Notes under the pieces: model-generated
Database searches by the model: none
Seen by the model: the letters and a program-made list of their open reading frames with translations, nothing else
What the model was told of the DNA's origin: nothing
DNA from: Voacanga thouarsii
Taxonomy: Eukaryota > Streptophyta > Magnoliopsida > Gentianales > Apocynaceae
NCBI GenBank assembly: GCA_026120185.1
Contig: JANUWF010001110.1
Location: 2,643,001 to 2,707,000, forward strand
DNA length: 64,000 nt
Reading direction: 5' to 3'
Translations under genes and position numbers: made by a program
Shown here: piece by piece, positions 1 to 10,734 of the stretch
Layout of the letters: every line of letters starts with the position of its first letter
Numbering within the stretch: position 1 is the first letter of the stretch

Positions 1-196
1 ATGCTCCTCACGGTTGGCGCCGGTCGGGCACTGCTCGATGATGGGTTTTTTCGTCGTTTTCTCCCCTTTTCTGCAATAAAACATCAAAATACATTTCCAA
101 GGGTAAAATATCAAATTATGACTAGTTATTACATCAAATGTATCACAAATCGTTCTCAAATAACTAGAAAGTTATTAATGAATTTAGCCCCTGTCA
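1..196 (-). repeat. G1 3' LTR, partial
   Basis: Aligns with the outer end of the G1 5' LTR (about 5893-6098), including the GC-rich stretch at 1-55 and the sense start TGACAGGGGCTAAATTC. About 1.2 kb of this LTR must lie left of the window, judging from its partner. Confidence 0.85.
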
Positions 197-212
197 CATC
201 CTCCCATATTTG
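197..212 (-). promoter_or_regulatory. G1 polypurine tract
   Basis: In sense orientation ATATGGGAGGATG directly precedes the 3' LTR start. This is the expected place for the plus-strand primer of an LTR element. It is a degenerate form of the G3 tract at 43714-43728. Confidence 0.65.
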
Positions 213-1690
213 AATCTTTGTTTGTCCTTAAGTAAAGTACTTTAAGATAAGGGAAAACAATACAATCTTTCAGAAATTTCAACTATAACAGTGCCACAAT
301 TCGCTTTCAAGCTTTAGATATGACCTTGCCATTCTTTCAACCCTTTGAAAACATTCGCAAATTGAAGTCCTAGATAAAACATACGAAGGACCTTGAAGTC
401 AAATTAAGCAAGTTTATACTTAGTCTAAGAAAATTATTTCACCCTTCAAGTAAAAACTTAGATAATATGAATCATAAAAGTTAAGCTATCTACGAACTCA
501 AGAATTATAAGTCCAAAAATTGCACAACTCAAGTAATGATTTCAGGAAAACACCCTACATTTTATTTTTCTCTTCAATGACTTATGGAATTATAGCCTCA
601 AGTGAATGTATTTCTCTTCACATACCGTATTTGGCCCCTTTATAGTCATCATTCATCATTTTTTTAAACAATTTTATTTTTTTATTTTCCTTTTAGAAAT
701 TAATAGCCTCAAGAAATGGGATTTCTCTTCACTATTCATATTGGCCCATATGGTCACTCAAAAAGTGTTTTTCTATCTTCAAAGATAAAACAAATTTTTT
801 TCCAACTCTCAATCGGTTCTTTCCACTTAATATTTTTATTTCCTTATATTCCTTATTCACAACTCAAAGTCAAGCAAATTTTAAACCCATAACACAAGAG
901 TTAGTCAACAACTTTCCCCACATTCATCACATTATCCACCTTTAAACTAGATGAATAAAATAATATTCAAACACTAATGCATAAATAAGATTAACCCAAA
1001 TTCTCAAGTCTTAACATATCCCATCCAATAAACCAATTCATTGTTAATAAAAATCTAACCAAGTGAATGACAAAAAGCATATCTCAAGTAAGAAAAATAA
1101 CTACAACCTCGTTATAAGTCAAAGCAATGAAAACCACAAAATTTAGCGAAAAAATTAGCCAAAATGTAGCCCAAAGCTAGAATATATGGAATATATATTC
1201 AATGCTAAACTCTCCCCCTACACTTAAACTAGATATTGTCCTTAATGGCAAAAAAATATATAACATTGATAGCAAAGCTAATGGACCAAAATAAATAAAG
1301 GGGAAGAAGAGAGGAAAAGAAAATTCTTCCATAACGGAGTAGCCTTAACATATGGGAATCCATCACACGGAATCATTTGGGAAATATACCTAAACAAACA
1401 CACCAAAAAAAAAAAAAAGAAAACATAAATCTAGAAAAGGAAAAGAAAAGAAAATATAATAAAATAAAAACTAATGAAAAAGAAATCCTAAGAAAAGCCA
1501 TGAAAATATAAATAGAAAAGAAAACTAAAAAAAGTAAATAGGGATCAGTAGAAAAATGCTCAATCGTCTTCATGGTCATCCTCATCATCAGCCTTAGCCA
1601 TACCGCTACCATCACCTTCTTGAGGGCTAGAAAATCGCTGCATCCATTGTGCCCAATATTGTTCATGAGCATCTTGCCTCCTAGTAAAGC
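213..1690 (-). other. G1 non-coding 3' region with an internal PPT-like block
   Basis: I see no gene here. The stretch is AT-rich with homopurine/homopyrimidine runs. At 1211-1246 (sense strand) a block reads AGGACAATATCTAGTTTAAG followed by TGTAGGGGGAG. The same block recurs in G2 (34588-34622) and G3 (45082-45117), about 1.0-1.4 kb upstream of each 3' LTR. Confidence 0.7.
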
Positions 1691-1693
1691 CAA

Positions 1694-2814
1694 TCATGGA
1701 CTCGCGAAGCTAAAAAAGTATCTCCGTTTGTGTCTCCATGCCATTCTCAATTGCTCCATTTGACCGATCACCTCAGTCTCAAAGTCAATCCTTGACTGGG
1801 ACTGTGAACCACTAGCGCAAGCTCGAGGTGGTGGTGCAGGATGCTCCTCCTCCACAGGTGGAAACTCAACTTGTCCCAGGTGCAACACATCATAAGGCCT
1901 CTACAATCGCCTTGCCTCAGTACTGTACTGATAACCACAACTAACTAATGTTTGCTCAGTAACTAAATCTCTCTTAGTTGTGATCTCAACAAGTTTCCCT
2001 TCCAAACTAATGCTAAAGGCTTCTAGAATTTTCATGATCACGAGGGGGAAAACAAAGGTTTTAATGGATAGACGAGAATGAACCACACCCCATATAGATT
2101 GGATAATCAAAGGAGTAAGCAGGATAGGCTGAGTGTGCATCATCCTATGGAGAATATAAAGGTTAATCACATGGGACTCATTGAAACCACTAGCTTTAGG
2201 AATAATATTGTAAGAAAAGATATAGACTAGGGCATATAGGTTGGCTTCAAGATCATTATTAGAATAGAAACCTACTTGCCCTACTAGACGTCTCCTGTAC
2301 ATCCATAAGGTAGCTCTAGTGTCACTCACTGTTCATTCAGGGTCATAAATTATCTTCTGGTTGTGGTTATCTACAACTAACCAAGGGTTGTCATCATTAA
2401 CATGAAGGATGACAACTAATCTCTCTCTATCTAAAAAGATAGGGGTTCCTTTTACCCTGGTCTCAGTAGTCTCAAGATGGTTATTTCATTTCTGGACCAT
2501 ATTAGTATAAATTAATCAAAACAAGGTAATAGGGTCCTTTCAATTGAACTATAGGCCCCCATCCCAATCGTGTAAACATCAGTCCTAACTCGAGGGCATA
2601 GTCTAGAGAAGGTCCAAAGATGTGTTATACAATAATTTTATTAGCAGCCCTCTTGGAGTACCACTCTTCAAATGAAGGATTATTAAAATCAACGGGGTGT
2701 AGGAACAAGGGGTCTATAGATGCATGGGTAGAAGAACATGAGGCTCTAGAACTTTTGGAAGATTGGACTTTGTCGTTAGGCATGATGAGGGAGTTTGAAG
2801 ATGGGTATTACTAA
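1694..2814 (-). pseudogene. G1 second ORF, plant-transposon-protein-like, broken
   Basis: Parallel to the G3 ORF at 45400-46665 over its whole length. Seen: an N-terminal Ser-rich stretch with SKSSRAS, the block DPLFLHPVDF, EEWYS, LGWGPIVQLK, then a well-preserved part (1901-2329) with FYSNNDLEANLYALVYIFSY and FVFPLVIMKILEAF, and a C-terminal Pro/acidic tail (1694-1888) with VEEEHPAPPP. Frameshifts and stops near 2330-2700 and a stop near 1890 break it. It resembles the plant-specific 'putative plant transposon protein' family carried by some gypsy-type elements; that family assignment is from memory and unverified. Function unknown. It occupies the place where some Athila elements carry an envelope-like ORF, but I see no clear signal peptide or membrane anchor. 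Confidence 0.65.
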
Positions 2815-3895
2815 AGAATGATAATGAAGCACTACCACAATATAACAACAACCTTATCCTAATATGATCAATCCACCACAACATAACACCACACACAACC
2901 CTCAACAATCTAATATTTTCAATCAAACCACAACCTCCTCAATTCACAATATCAACCAATCCCAATCTCCTTTCAAATCCTGCGAAAAGAAATATAGCAC
3001 CACAATTCAAACTACTATATAATTCCCAACCAGTACACAACTTGATCATAGCATAAAAAACATTTTCATATTACAATTCAGGAAGAATGCATCATAGCTA
3101 ATAACATTATCTGTCTAGCATGAATTCATTACTAATATAATTGCAATAACTTAAAAATATCTTACATATGATCAAGATATGGAACATGTGATAGAAAAAT
3201 AATTCGTGAATCATACTCTCATGCTATGTCAGTCATAATAGAGCTGTCAATTCAATCAAATCCAACCAACAATTCTAAATTATACAAATTTTCCCCAAAA
3301 ATATGTCCAAAATAGTGAAAATTCCATGGCAAGAATTTAACTGTAAGAATGCAAGAAAAATCATACCTTTATGTTCTCCAATACATGGGCAAGAAAAATA
3401 CGTAATCTTTTTGAAGAAATCTTCACTTGAAAGAAGAGATTTGAAACTGGGTTCTTTACAAAAAAGTTGAGATTTTTAAAGTTTTAATCCATAGATTCAA
3501 CAAAAACAACGAGATTTGATATTAGGTTGATATTTTTTAAGGCAAAAATTGATCCGGCGATGTTTGGAAATGAAGAAACAGTGTCAGATGGAGAGAAAAA
3601 TTGTGGGAAGTTGGAAGAGTTTAAAAACAAATGGCTATAATTAGCCATATAATGATGAACCCCGGCATGAATTGCGTCGGCTCAGGGTGCCTAGGCCGAT
3701 GTGACCTAGGTCAGTCCGACTTGATAATTTTTTTATTTAATTACTAAAAGCAACAATAATGAAAAATATAAATTCATGAAGAAACTGCAATTACTCCAAG
3801 AAAAAAAAATACCGAAAGGTAAACGAAAATAAATAGAAATTAAAGAGATGTCCCAATTAAACGAAAACCAAAGTAGTGAAAATTCATCTATAATG
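2815..3895 (-). other. G1 non-coding stretch between gag and second ORF
   Basis: AT-rich, with no coding potential that I can support. A short GC-rich island with CCGGC, GTCGGCTC and GGCCGATG lies at 3660-3722. An equivalent island sits in the same relative place in G3 (47500-47570). The corresponding place in an autonomous gypsy element would hold about 4 kb of pol. Confidence 0.6.
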
Positions 3896-3899
3896 AAAA

Positions 3900-4562
3900 C
3901 CTACATTTGCATTCCTATCTCAAACCTATAATGAGGATACTTTCTAAGCATCTCATTCCCCCTTTCCCAACACTCAAAAAGGCTTTCAGAATCTAGCTAT
4001 TGAAAGGTAAAAATATATGTCCTAAGTTTGGCTGTTTGGGCTAGGGGAAAGTACTTTGCCAAAAATTTCTCAGTTAGCCCATTCCATATGGTGATGGATC
4101 CTACTGGTAAAGATTTTAACCATGATTTGTCTCTATCCTTCAAGGAAAAAGGAAAAGGCCTTAATTTTATAACATCCTTTGAAACACCATTCATCTTAAA
4201 GATGTCACAGATTTTCAAGAAACTAGCAAGGTGGGCATTAGGGTCTTTGTCCAGTAACCCATCAAATTGTATCATATTCTGGATTATTTGGATAATATAG
4301 TTTTGGTCTCAAAATTGTTTATCTCCACCCTATGTCTAGTTATGCTCGGGTCTGTACCTGAAATTGTTTGTTTAACAAAGTCATCCAAAATCCTCCTACA
4401 ATAATTTCCACCATTGTTACCACTGTTATTTTGGTTAACCTCCATCTCTCTAGATGAATTGATTTTCTTATCCTTTTGCCTGAGCACACTCCGAATCCTT
4501 GTCAAAGTTTTTTCAATCTTAGGATCAAAATCCACTAACTCTCCTTGGAATCGCTGGGTCAT
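3900..4562 (-). pseudogene. G1 gag, N-terminal part, truncated
   Basis: Retrotransposon capsid protein of the Athila-like type. Seen: a start at MTQRFQGELVDFDP, then IQFDGLLDKDPNAHLASFLK, KMNGVSKDVIKLRPFPFSLK, SWLKSLPVGSITIWNGLTEK and FLAKYFPLAQTAKL, in the same order as the complete G3 gag. A frameshift separates the first 92 codons from the rest, and a stop follows FTFQ near 3997. Homology fades out around 3920 after the region corresponding to SESLFECWER. The C-terminal half, including any zinc knuckle, is missing. Confidence 0.85.
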
Positions 4563-4653
4563 ATACTAACGGCTAGAAATACAAGAAACATAAGATAATA
4601 AGATTATAAAATTGAAACATAATTACGTACAAAGTTCCACATGAACTAAAAAT

Positions 4654-4671
4654 TATTTAACAACGGCACCA
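4654..4671 (-). promoter_or_regulatory. G1 primer-binding site, decayed tRNA-Asp type
   Basis: Sense TGGTGCCGTTG follows the 5' LTR after a short AAGTTTT spacer. It matches the first part of the tRNA-Asp complement TGGCGCCGTTGCCGGGGA. The remaining bases have drifted, mostly by C-to-T and G-to-A changes. G3 (49335-49352) keeps the perfect 18-base site in the same place. Confidence 0.75.
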
Positions 4672-4677
4672 AAAACT

Positions 4678-6098
4678 TGATGCGTATGATTTAGGTGTAT
4701 TAAAATTATTCAAATTTAAATCCATCTCTAGCTAAGTTTTAATTAAAACATTAATTTCCAAATTACACATATGAGCAAGTATACTCATCGTAAGCATAGT
4801 ATAAGGAATTAACGAGTATTGTTTCTCAAGGAACAACTACCATTAGTTACCGTTCATTCATTATTTTATCGACCCAATAAAATGATGAAAGATTAACAAT
4901 AAAAATATATACAATTCAAGGATGAAAGAATATGCAATTTAAAAAAAATATATTCTTGAAGACATGATTATGATTCATTTAGCAAATACCACAATCAATT
5001 ATTATTTTGGTATTATGAAGGATTTAAAATTAACTTGCTTCGTTTGCAATCCACTGAATCACTACCTTCTAGTTAAATTAGTAACATATTCTATTTCAAC
5101 CAATTTACCCAAAAAATGCATTAAAATTAATCCTCATGTAAACCTCTACATTTTACGTGATTTAAAGTATGAAATTAGTCAATGAATCTATCTTCTAGCA
5201 ATCATCAACTAATCTTTGATTACCCAAGTTCTTGACAATTAACCTCTTTTTCAAGTAAGTTAAGAGATAACAAATATGAAGTTAATTAAATTGAAACATC
5301 CATCAGCCTATTTTTCAAGCAAGTTAACAAGAAGAGTCAGTCAATCAATTTTGTAGTAAAAATAAGCAATCAAACCCCAAGATAAATAATTAATTGATTA
5401 AAAGACTAAACTAACTGAAGAAATCACGAATCACAAAATAATGTCAAATTACAATGTAAACATTAATCATATCATTAATCTAGAAAAAGAAAACAAAGTT
5501 AAAAGAAAGAATTCATAGACAAGCCCTCATTCTTCTCCTTGAAGACCTTCTTGAATAATGCCCCTAGATTGATGAATCTTCTTTGTTTTTTTATTGATTT
5601 GCAGCTTTAATCCTTGGATTCATAAATTTTTCTTATGTTTTACTTGCTTAAATAGGCTCCCAAGATGCCAAAATTCATTCCCTAAGAGTTTTAGGCCGAG
5701 TGCAAGTTGAAAAATACCAACACTTATAAGAAGTTCCCAATTCCGCACAAAATAGGAAAAATCGTCTCCTTAGAGCAAAGTAGAGCCTGCACCGACTATG
5801 TTGGGCCGTGCACTGGAGCCGGATGTACTCTATTTATTTATTTATTTATTTTACTTCTATTTCCCTTGTTCCAGCATTGGGCTAACACCGGCTATGCTCC
5901 TCATGGCTAGCGCTGGCCAGGCATTGCTCAACGACGGGGTTTTTCGTCATTTTCTCCTTTTTTGTGAAATAAAACATCAAAATACCTTTTCAAGGGTAAA
6001 ATATTAAATATGAAGGAATATAACTAGATATTACATCAAATATATCACAAAACATCCTCAAATTAATAGAAAATTATTGATGAATTTAGCCCTTATCA
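4678..6098 (-). repeat. G1 5' LTR
   Basis: 1421 bp, sense start TGATAAGGGCTAAATTC, sense end ...ATACGCATCA next to the PBS. The end sequence is shared with the G2 and G3 LTRs. A TATA-like CCTATTTAAG lies near 5647-5657 on the minus strand. A GC-rich U3 island with CCGACTATG, GAGCCGG, CACCGGC and GCGCTGGCC occupies 5785-5940. Confidence 0.88.
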
Positions 6099-6103
6099 AA
6101 AGC

Positions 6104-6480
6104 CCTCCAGTTGGGACTTATAGATGTCTTTGCTAAAATGGCCATTAAGAAAGGTTGTCTTAACATCCATTTGTTATATCTCATAGTCATCGTAACATGC
6201 AATGATACAGAGGATATGAATGGACTTAAGCATGGTTACCAAGGAAAAGGTTTCCTCATAGTCGATACCCTCTTTCCGAGTTTACCCTTTTGCCATAAGC
6301 TTAACTTTGAAGGTTTCTACCTTCCTATCTACACCTCTCTTTCTCTTGTATACCCACTTATACCTAATGGATTTTATCATTTTAGGTGAAGTTACAAGAT
6401 CCTAAACTTGATTGAAGTACATAGACTTAATCTCAACTTTCATTGCTTTATGCCATAGGTCTGCAACGATATCAGCAATA
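6104..6480 (-). pseudogene. W reverse transcriptase, N-terminal fragment
   Basis: Sense reading resembles the copia RT entry: KAMKVEIKSMYFNQV, KWVYKRERG, VETFKVKLMAKG, DYEETFSLVTMLKSI, then QMDVKTTFLNG and a cut after EGF at the G1 junction. RT would copy element RNA into DNA in the particle. Several in-frame stops interrupt it (for example after FNQV and MAKG). The catalytic YVDD part is absent from the window. Confidence 0.8.
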
Positions 6481-7430
6481 GCTTCATCGTATCTAGTAAG
6501 ATCTTATTCATGATGATCGGAGATTAGGTCAAAAACCTCTATAGTCCATTATTCTAGAACCCTAGATATCCTCCGACTATGACGAGGCTCCCTTTGTACA
6601 GGTTATTGAGGCTATGTGTTTGCTTGTTCTACAATCAGATCAGAAGAAATTGATTTAGAAGATAACTTCTTCTTGAGTTCCATCCTAGTTAAAACTTTCA
6701 TGGATGTACTTTGATCATCCTCCAAGTATCTAGAATTGGTACATAAAATACTTTCTACTCCTTGGGACTATAAAAGTAACTACCCTTTGTTCCTTGTGGA
6801 TACCTAATAAAGTAGCATAATTCTGTCATTGGTTCTAGCTTGTCTCCCATCAGTACATAGGCTAGATTGCCCCATATCATGAGATGATTCAAACTTAGCT
6901 TTCACCCAATCCATATCGCATAGAGCATCTTAGGTACTGACTTGGAAGGAACCAAGTTTAGAATATATGTCGCTCTCTCTAAGGCATATCCCCAAAAAGG
7001 AACTAAAAGAGTAGAATGCGATATCATATTTTGGACCATTTCCATCAATGTCCTATTTCTTCTCTCAGGTATATTATTCTACTGGGGTGTTCCTAGCGCA
7101 AATGGTTGAGATACTATCCTATGATGTACCATGTAATCCTTGAATTTAATAAGAAGGTACTCTCCACCATGATCCGATCGTAAGGTTTTGGTCAGTTTAC
7201 CTGCTCGACACTCCACTTCAGCCTTAAACCCTTTGAACTCGTTAAATGAGTCAAACTTGTGCCTCATCAGGTAAACATAAATGTACCTTGTACAATCATC
7301 CGTAAAAGTGACAAAGTACTCAAACCCTCCTCTCGCTGGTGTAGACAATAGACAACACACATTAGTGTGAATATGGCTCAACATCTTTTTGGCTCTATCT
7401 ACCTTTTAGGTAAAAGATATTTTGGTCATC
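6481..7430 (-). pseudogene. W integrase, broken
   Basis: Copia integrase core. The best frame (7079-7384) shows GGFEYFVTFTDDCTRYIYVY, KLTKTLRSDHGGEYLL and HHRIVSQPFALGTPQ; upstream are RNRTLMEMVQ, PFWGYALE and YILNLVPSKS, and a degenerate C-terminal linker. The first catalytic Asp is changed: HTNVC stands where HTDVC is usual, a G-to-A change. RSDRGG has become RSDHGG. Stops, mostly TAG, are scattered through the linker. The enzyme would insert the cDNA into the chromosome; this copy cannot work. Confidence 0.82.
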
Positions 7431-8020
7431 TTTCTTATAAGGTAGGATTCACATTGAGGCTAATTTTTCAATATCAATGAACTCATAGGCCCATCATGGA
7501 TTAACCTTTGAATTCTGGTTGAGTTAATGTAACCCAACCTTAGATGCCATAGATAAGAGTCATTGACATTGGCCTTTCTCTTCCTATTTGAAGATTCAAT
7601 TTGAGCACTATTTATTTGATTATTAATAGGATTTATAAAGAATAAGATTCCATACATGTCTCTAATACATAAAACTTTTCAATTTCTACTGATAGTAATA
7701 GTAGAATGGAAAGAAATAGAATAATCATAATTTATTAGTCTTGCAAGTGAAATCAAACTCTGTCTAAAACTTGGTACAAATAAAATATCATTTAAAACTA
7801 CTACTCTATTACAATCAAATTGATGCTCCAACTCTCCCACTTCGTGGGCCTATAGTTGTGTTACATTTTCCACACGGAGTCCATGTTTCCCCTTCTAGAG
7901 TCTTGTTATCTTCCTAAACACCTATCCTAAACCCCTGCAAAGAGTTACAAATATAATCAATTGCTCCAGAATTAACAATCCAAGTAAAAATTAATCTAAC
8001 CATAGTTACAAAGTCTAGAT
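7431..8020 (-). pseudogene. W protease and pre-integrase region, broken
   Basis: At 7460-7657 the pre-integrase motif reads NDSYLWHLRLGYINSTRIQR. Upstream near 7965-7990 is WIVNSGAIDYICNS, the retropepsin active site in which the catalytic Asp (usual DSGA) has become Asn. Between them the frame is lost in an AT-rich stretch with several stops. A, with IVDSGATNHICNS at 51855-51895, is the intact counterpart. Confidence 0.75.
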
Positions 8021-8820
8021 AGTAAACATTACCTGTAGGGATTTTTTTAGCCTAAAGGTCTGGACACTCCTTTTTCTAGTGTCCTTTCTTGCCACATTTG
8101 AAGCACTTGCTCTTGGATTTATCTTTGGACGGGGACTTAGGCTAGGTCACTAAGTTTTCCTTTCTTCTTTTTGTACTTTCTGGGCTTGGGCCTAATTGTA
8201 GAAGAAGATGCCTTAGCAATCAATACTTTAGACTGTGGCTTCATGACCTTCTCTGCTTCCTAGAGCTCTTTCATTAACTCTATTAAATTCATGTTTAATT
8301 TGGTCATGTTATAATTCAACTTGAACTGAGTTAAAAAGCCCAGTAAATATTCAAAAACTATATCCACTTGGCTCTCAGACTCAATCACAGCCTCCAAAAC
8401 TTTTGCTTCCTTGAAAGTAGCAATCATTTTGACCATATGTTCCCTAATTAATGTTCCCTAAGCCATCTTGGTATTTATGATTATTCTAAGAGCCTCCTAC
8501 CTTGCGAGCCGACTGTTATCAGTGAACATAGTGGCCAAATGATGTGCTAATGTCATATGCAACAGCCATGTACTCATGTTTTGACAGGAACAAATTAGAC
8601 ATTAAGGCCAATATGCAGCACCAAGCCATCTTGTTGACCTTCTTCCATGCTTTCTCAGCCTCATGCTCCTCCTCGGTGGAACCCTCCCTAATAATATGGT
8701 TGATTTTGTAAAGGACATACTTATACTCCTTCACAATGAGTATTATGTCCATATTCCTTTTCCAGTCTACGTAATTTGGACCCATTAGCTTATTCTCTTG
8801 GAGAATAACAGCCAAATGAC
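8021..8820 (-). pseudogene. W gag, frameshifted
   Basis: Copia capsid protein. The first 98 codons (8519-8815) begin MAVILQENKLMGPNYVDWKR and continue with KYVLYKI, EAEKAWKKVNKMAWC and FLSKHEYMAVAYD. A frameshift follows, then EHMVKMIATFKEAKVLEAVI, LTQFKLNYNMTKLNMNLIEL and a Lys-rich tail. A zinc knuckle CFKCGKKGH*KKEC lies near 8068-8105; its Trp codon is now TAG. Copy A has the same TAG at this position. Y has Phe. Confidence 0.85.
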
Positions 8821-10720
8821 TAAAGAACCTCCACCTACCATTTCTAAAAATAAAAAAAGAAGAGAAAATTCTTAGTTTGTGAAAAATAAATAATTTGTGT
8901 ACTTTATCCTCATATTAAAACTGATAATAGTTAACCATATCACTATTATCTTGAATATAATCAATTTGGCACTTCGGAGAACTAACATAGTTTCTTGGGT
9001 AGATTAATAGTTTCCTAAACTAAGTGTGTTGACCACTACAAATTGACTATCCTTTTAGGTAATGATCCAGAAGATAACTTCATTAAATGGATGGTCATTT
9101 CTTCTCACTTCCTATAGACAATCCTCATACTATGACCTCCAACGTGTGCTGGCCAATCATAGTACGTGTCCTAGGCATCAATTATGTCTATCCATTAGAT
9201 CTAGATCCTTGTAGAATCCTTATCCTATATGGGTTCACTGACAAGGTGATGCGAGAGAAACCGCGATCTGTAATAAGGACTGTAATAGAAGTCGTGGGGC
9301 CGTTGGAATCCTTCTTTCACTTAGTCTTTTAAAACAAAAGTTTTTTTTAGAAAATATCCTTTTGAAAATATCCCATTGAGTATCCATTTAACTCTTGTAA
9401 AATGTCTAAATCCATAAATCTCTATGTTAGGGTTAAAATCCTTTAAGTTATTTTTAATGAATTAATTTTACCTTGTTAAGAACTTAATGATTTCAAAAAT
9501 TTCCTATTAAAACTTCTTTCATATTTCGGCCTCAAGTTTTATTTGAGAAAAACATTTTTCTTACAAAAATAAATTAAAATGGTTTATCCTTTTAACTTAC
9601 AAAAATGCCTAAATCTAAAATATTATCTACGTCAATGATAAAATCCTTTGAGAGAATAACCAAAGATTAATTTTTACTTCCAGCTAAAATTAACCATTTA
9701 ATTAAAGAAAATATTTTCCTTTGTTAAAAAAAAATTCCCAAGACTTTGTTCTACATAGGTTTACAAAAAATAAAAATAAAAAAATAGCATACTAGAAAAC
9801 TGTAAACGTTTTCTTGGTTTTCTATTCTTTTAACATAGTTGTCTAAATAATAGAATTAAACATATTAATTAATTAATCAATGGTCTCATTTAATCCTAAA
9901 TCCTTGACTATTATTTTTCATGCAAAATATTTGAAACTGTTAACTATGCAAAAAATAATAAATTCGCCTAGTATTGGACCCAAAACAGAAAAGAAAACTG
10001 TATGAAATTACAAGGAAAAAAAAAATCAAAATTCCTCCTATAGCCTTCATGCACCCGTCGCAAGGGAAAAGTTCTTCTAAACTAGTCCAACTACCCTTGC
10101 TCGAATCGCTGGCAAATCAGATTGAACCGCGCCTTGGTCACAAAACCAAGCAATGGTCGGCTTGGTCCCAGCCTGCCGCAACTTGGGCATACTTTATGCC
10201 ACAAGCCACAGTCGGCATACATCGGCTACTTGTAGCTTACCCAAGGCAAGCCGTGGCTAGCAACAACAAAGCTCTTCCTGGCTTAGGCCAAATTTGGCCT
10301 AAAGTTGCGGTCGGCTTTCTTCCTTCTTGGCCCAGCTTTTTGCTATTTCCTTTCACAAGCCACGACCGTTTCTCTTAAATCTTAGCCCAACTTATCTCTA
10401 AAGAAGATCATCTTCTCTATTTTCCTCCATTTTCTTCTGGTTCTTTGTCTTTCCAACAGTATTTACAGGCTCTTTTATTTACAGATTTCAATCAGAATTT
10501 AACCAAAACACAACCATAACAAGTGCCAATGTCCTTAAATACTGGGCTTACGCGATATCATAAACTATTAAATGTTACAAAAGCTTATATCTCGACGATG
10601 GGATTTATAGAGAACTCTATCCATACAAGAAACACGAAGGTTCACAGTAAATAAAAATCAAACAATTATACTAGCTAGTTTTATTCAACCTAAGCATGCT
10701 TCTAAGTAGTTAAAACATGC
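8821..10720 (-). other. W leader (5' untranslated region) with conserved blocks
   Basis: No gene supported. Three structures stand out. (1) A block near gag (about 9070-9340) matches the leaders of A (41845-42140) and Y (58828-58955). (2) Two copies of a hairpin-forming motif related to AAAGGGTTTTACCCTTGAYA lie at 9418-9447 and 9622-9655; A and Y also have two copies. (3) A GC-rich island lies at 10058-10378 with many CGGC/GCCG motifs and a 20-bp palindrome at 10283-10302. Confidence 0.75.
10283..10302. repeat. 20-bp perfect palindrome in W leader
   Basis: TTAGGCCAAATTTGGCCTAA equals its own reverse complement. It is followed directly by AGTTGCGG, whose 9-bp mirror CCGCAACTT lies near 10178-10186, so a larger stem-loop of about 130 nt is also possible. 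Confidence 0.85.
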
Positions 10721-10732
10721 GCTCTGATACCA
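10721..10732 (-). promoter_or_regulatory. W primer-binding site (initiator-Met tRNA type)
   Basis: Sense TGGTATCAGAGC, the standard 12-base complement of the plant initiator-Met tRNA 3' end, starts two bases after the LTR end. It is fully conserved here, unlike the decayed sites in A, K and Y. Confidence 0.9.
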
Positions 10733-10734
10733 CT

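Larger units (their letters stand above)
1..6098 (-). mobile_element. G1: Athila-like Ty3/gypsy element without pol (3' LTR runs off the left edge)
   Basis: Minus-strand LTR retrotransposon inserted in the reverse transcriptase of copia W. Seen, in sense order: 5' LTR (6098 to 4678), a tRNA-Asp-type PBS, part of gag, a long non-coding stretch, a second ORF, a non-coding 3' region, a PPT and the first 196 bp of the 3' LTR. No protease, reverse transcriptase, RNase H or integrase is recognisable anywhere between gag and the second ORF. The right flank is AAAGC; the matching target-site duplication lies off-window. The layout matches G3 (42190-50858), so the missing pol is probably a family trait and not a private deletion. 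Confidence 0.85.

Noticed and set aside
9974..10378. 134-codon plus-strand ORF in the W leader
   Set aside because: It lies antisense to the element leader, has no recognisable motif, and its openness follows from the GC-rich island; no related frame is kept in A or Y.
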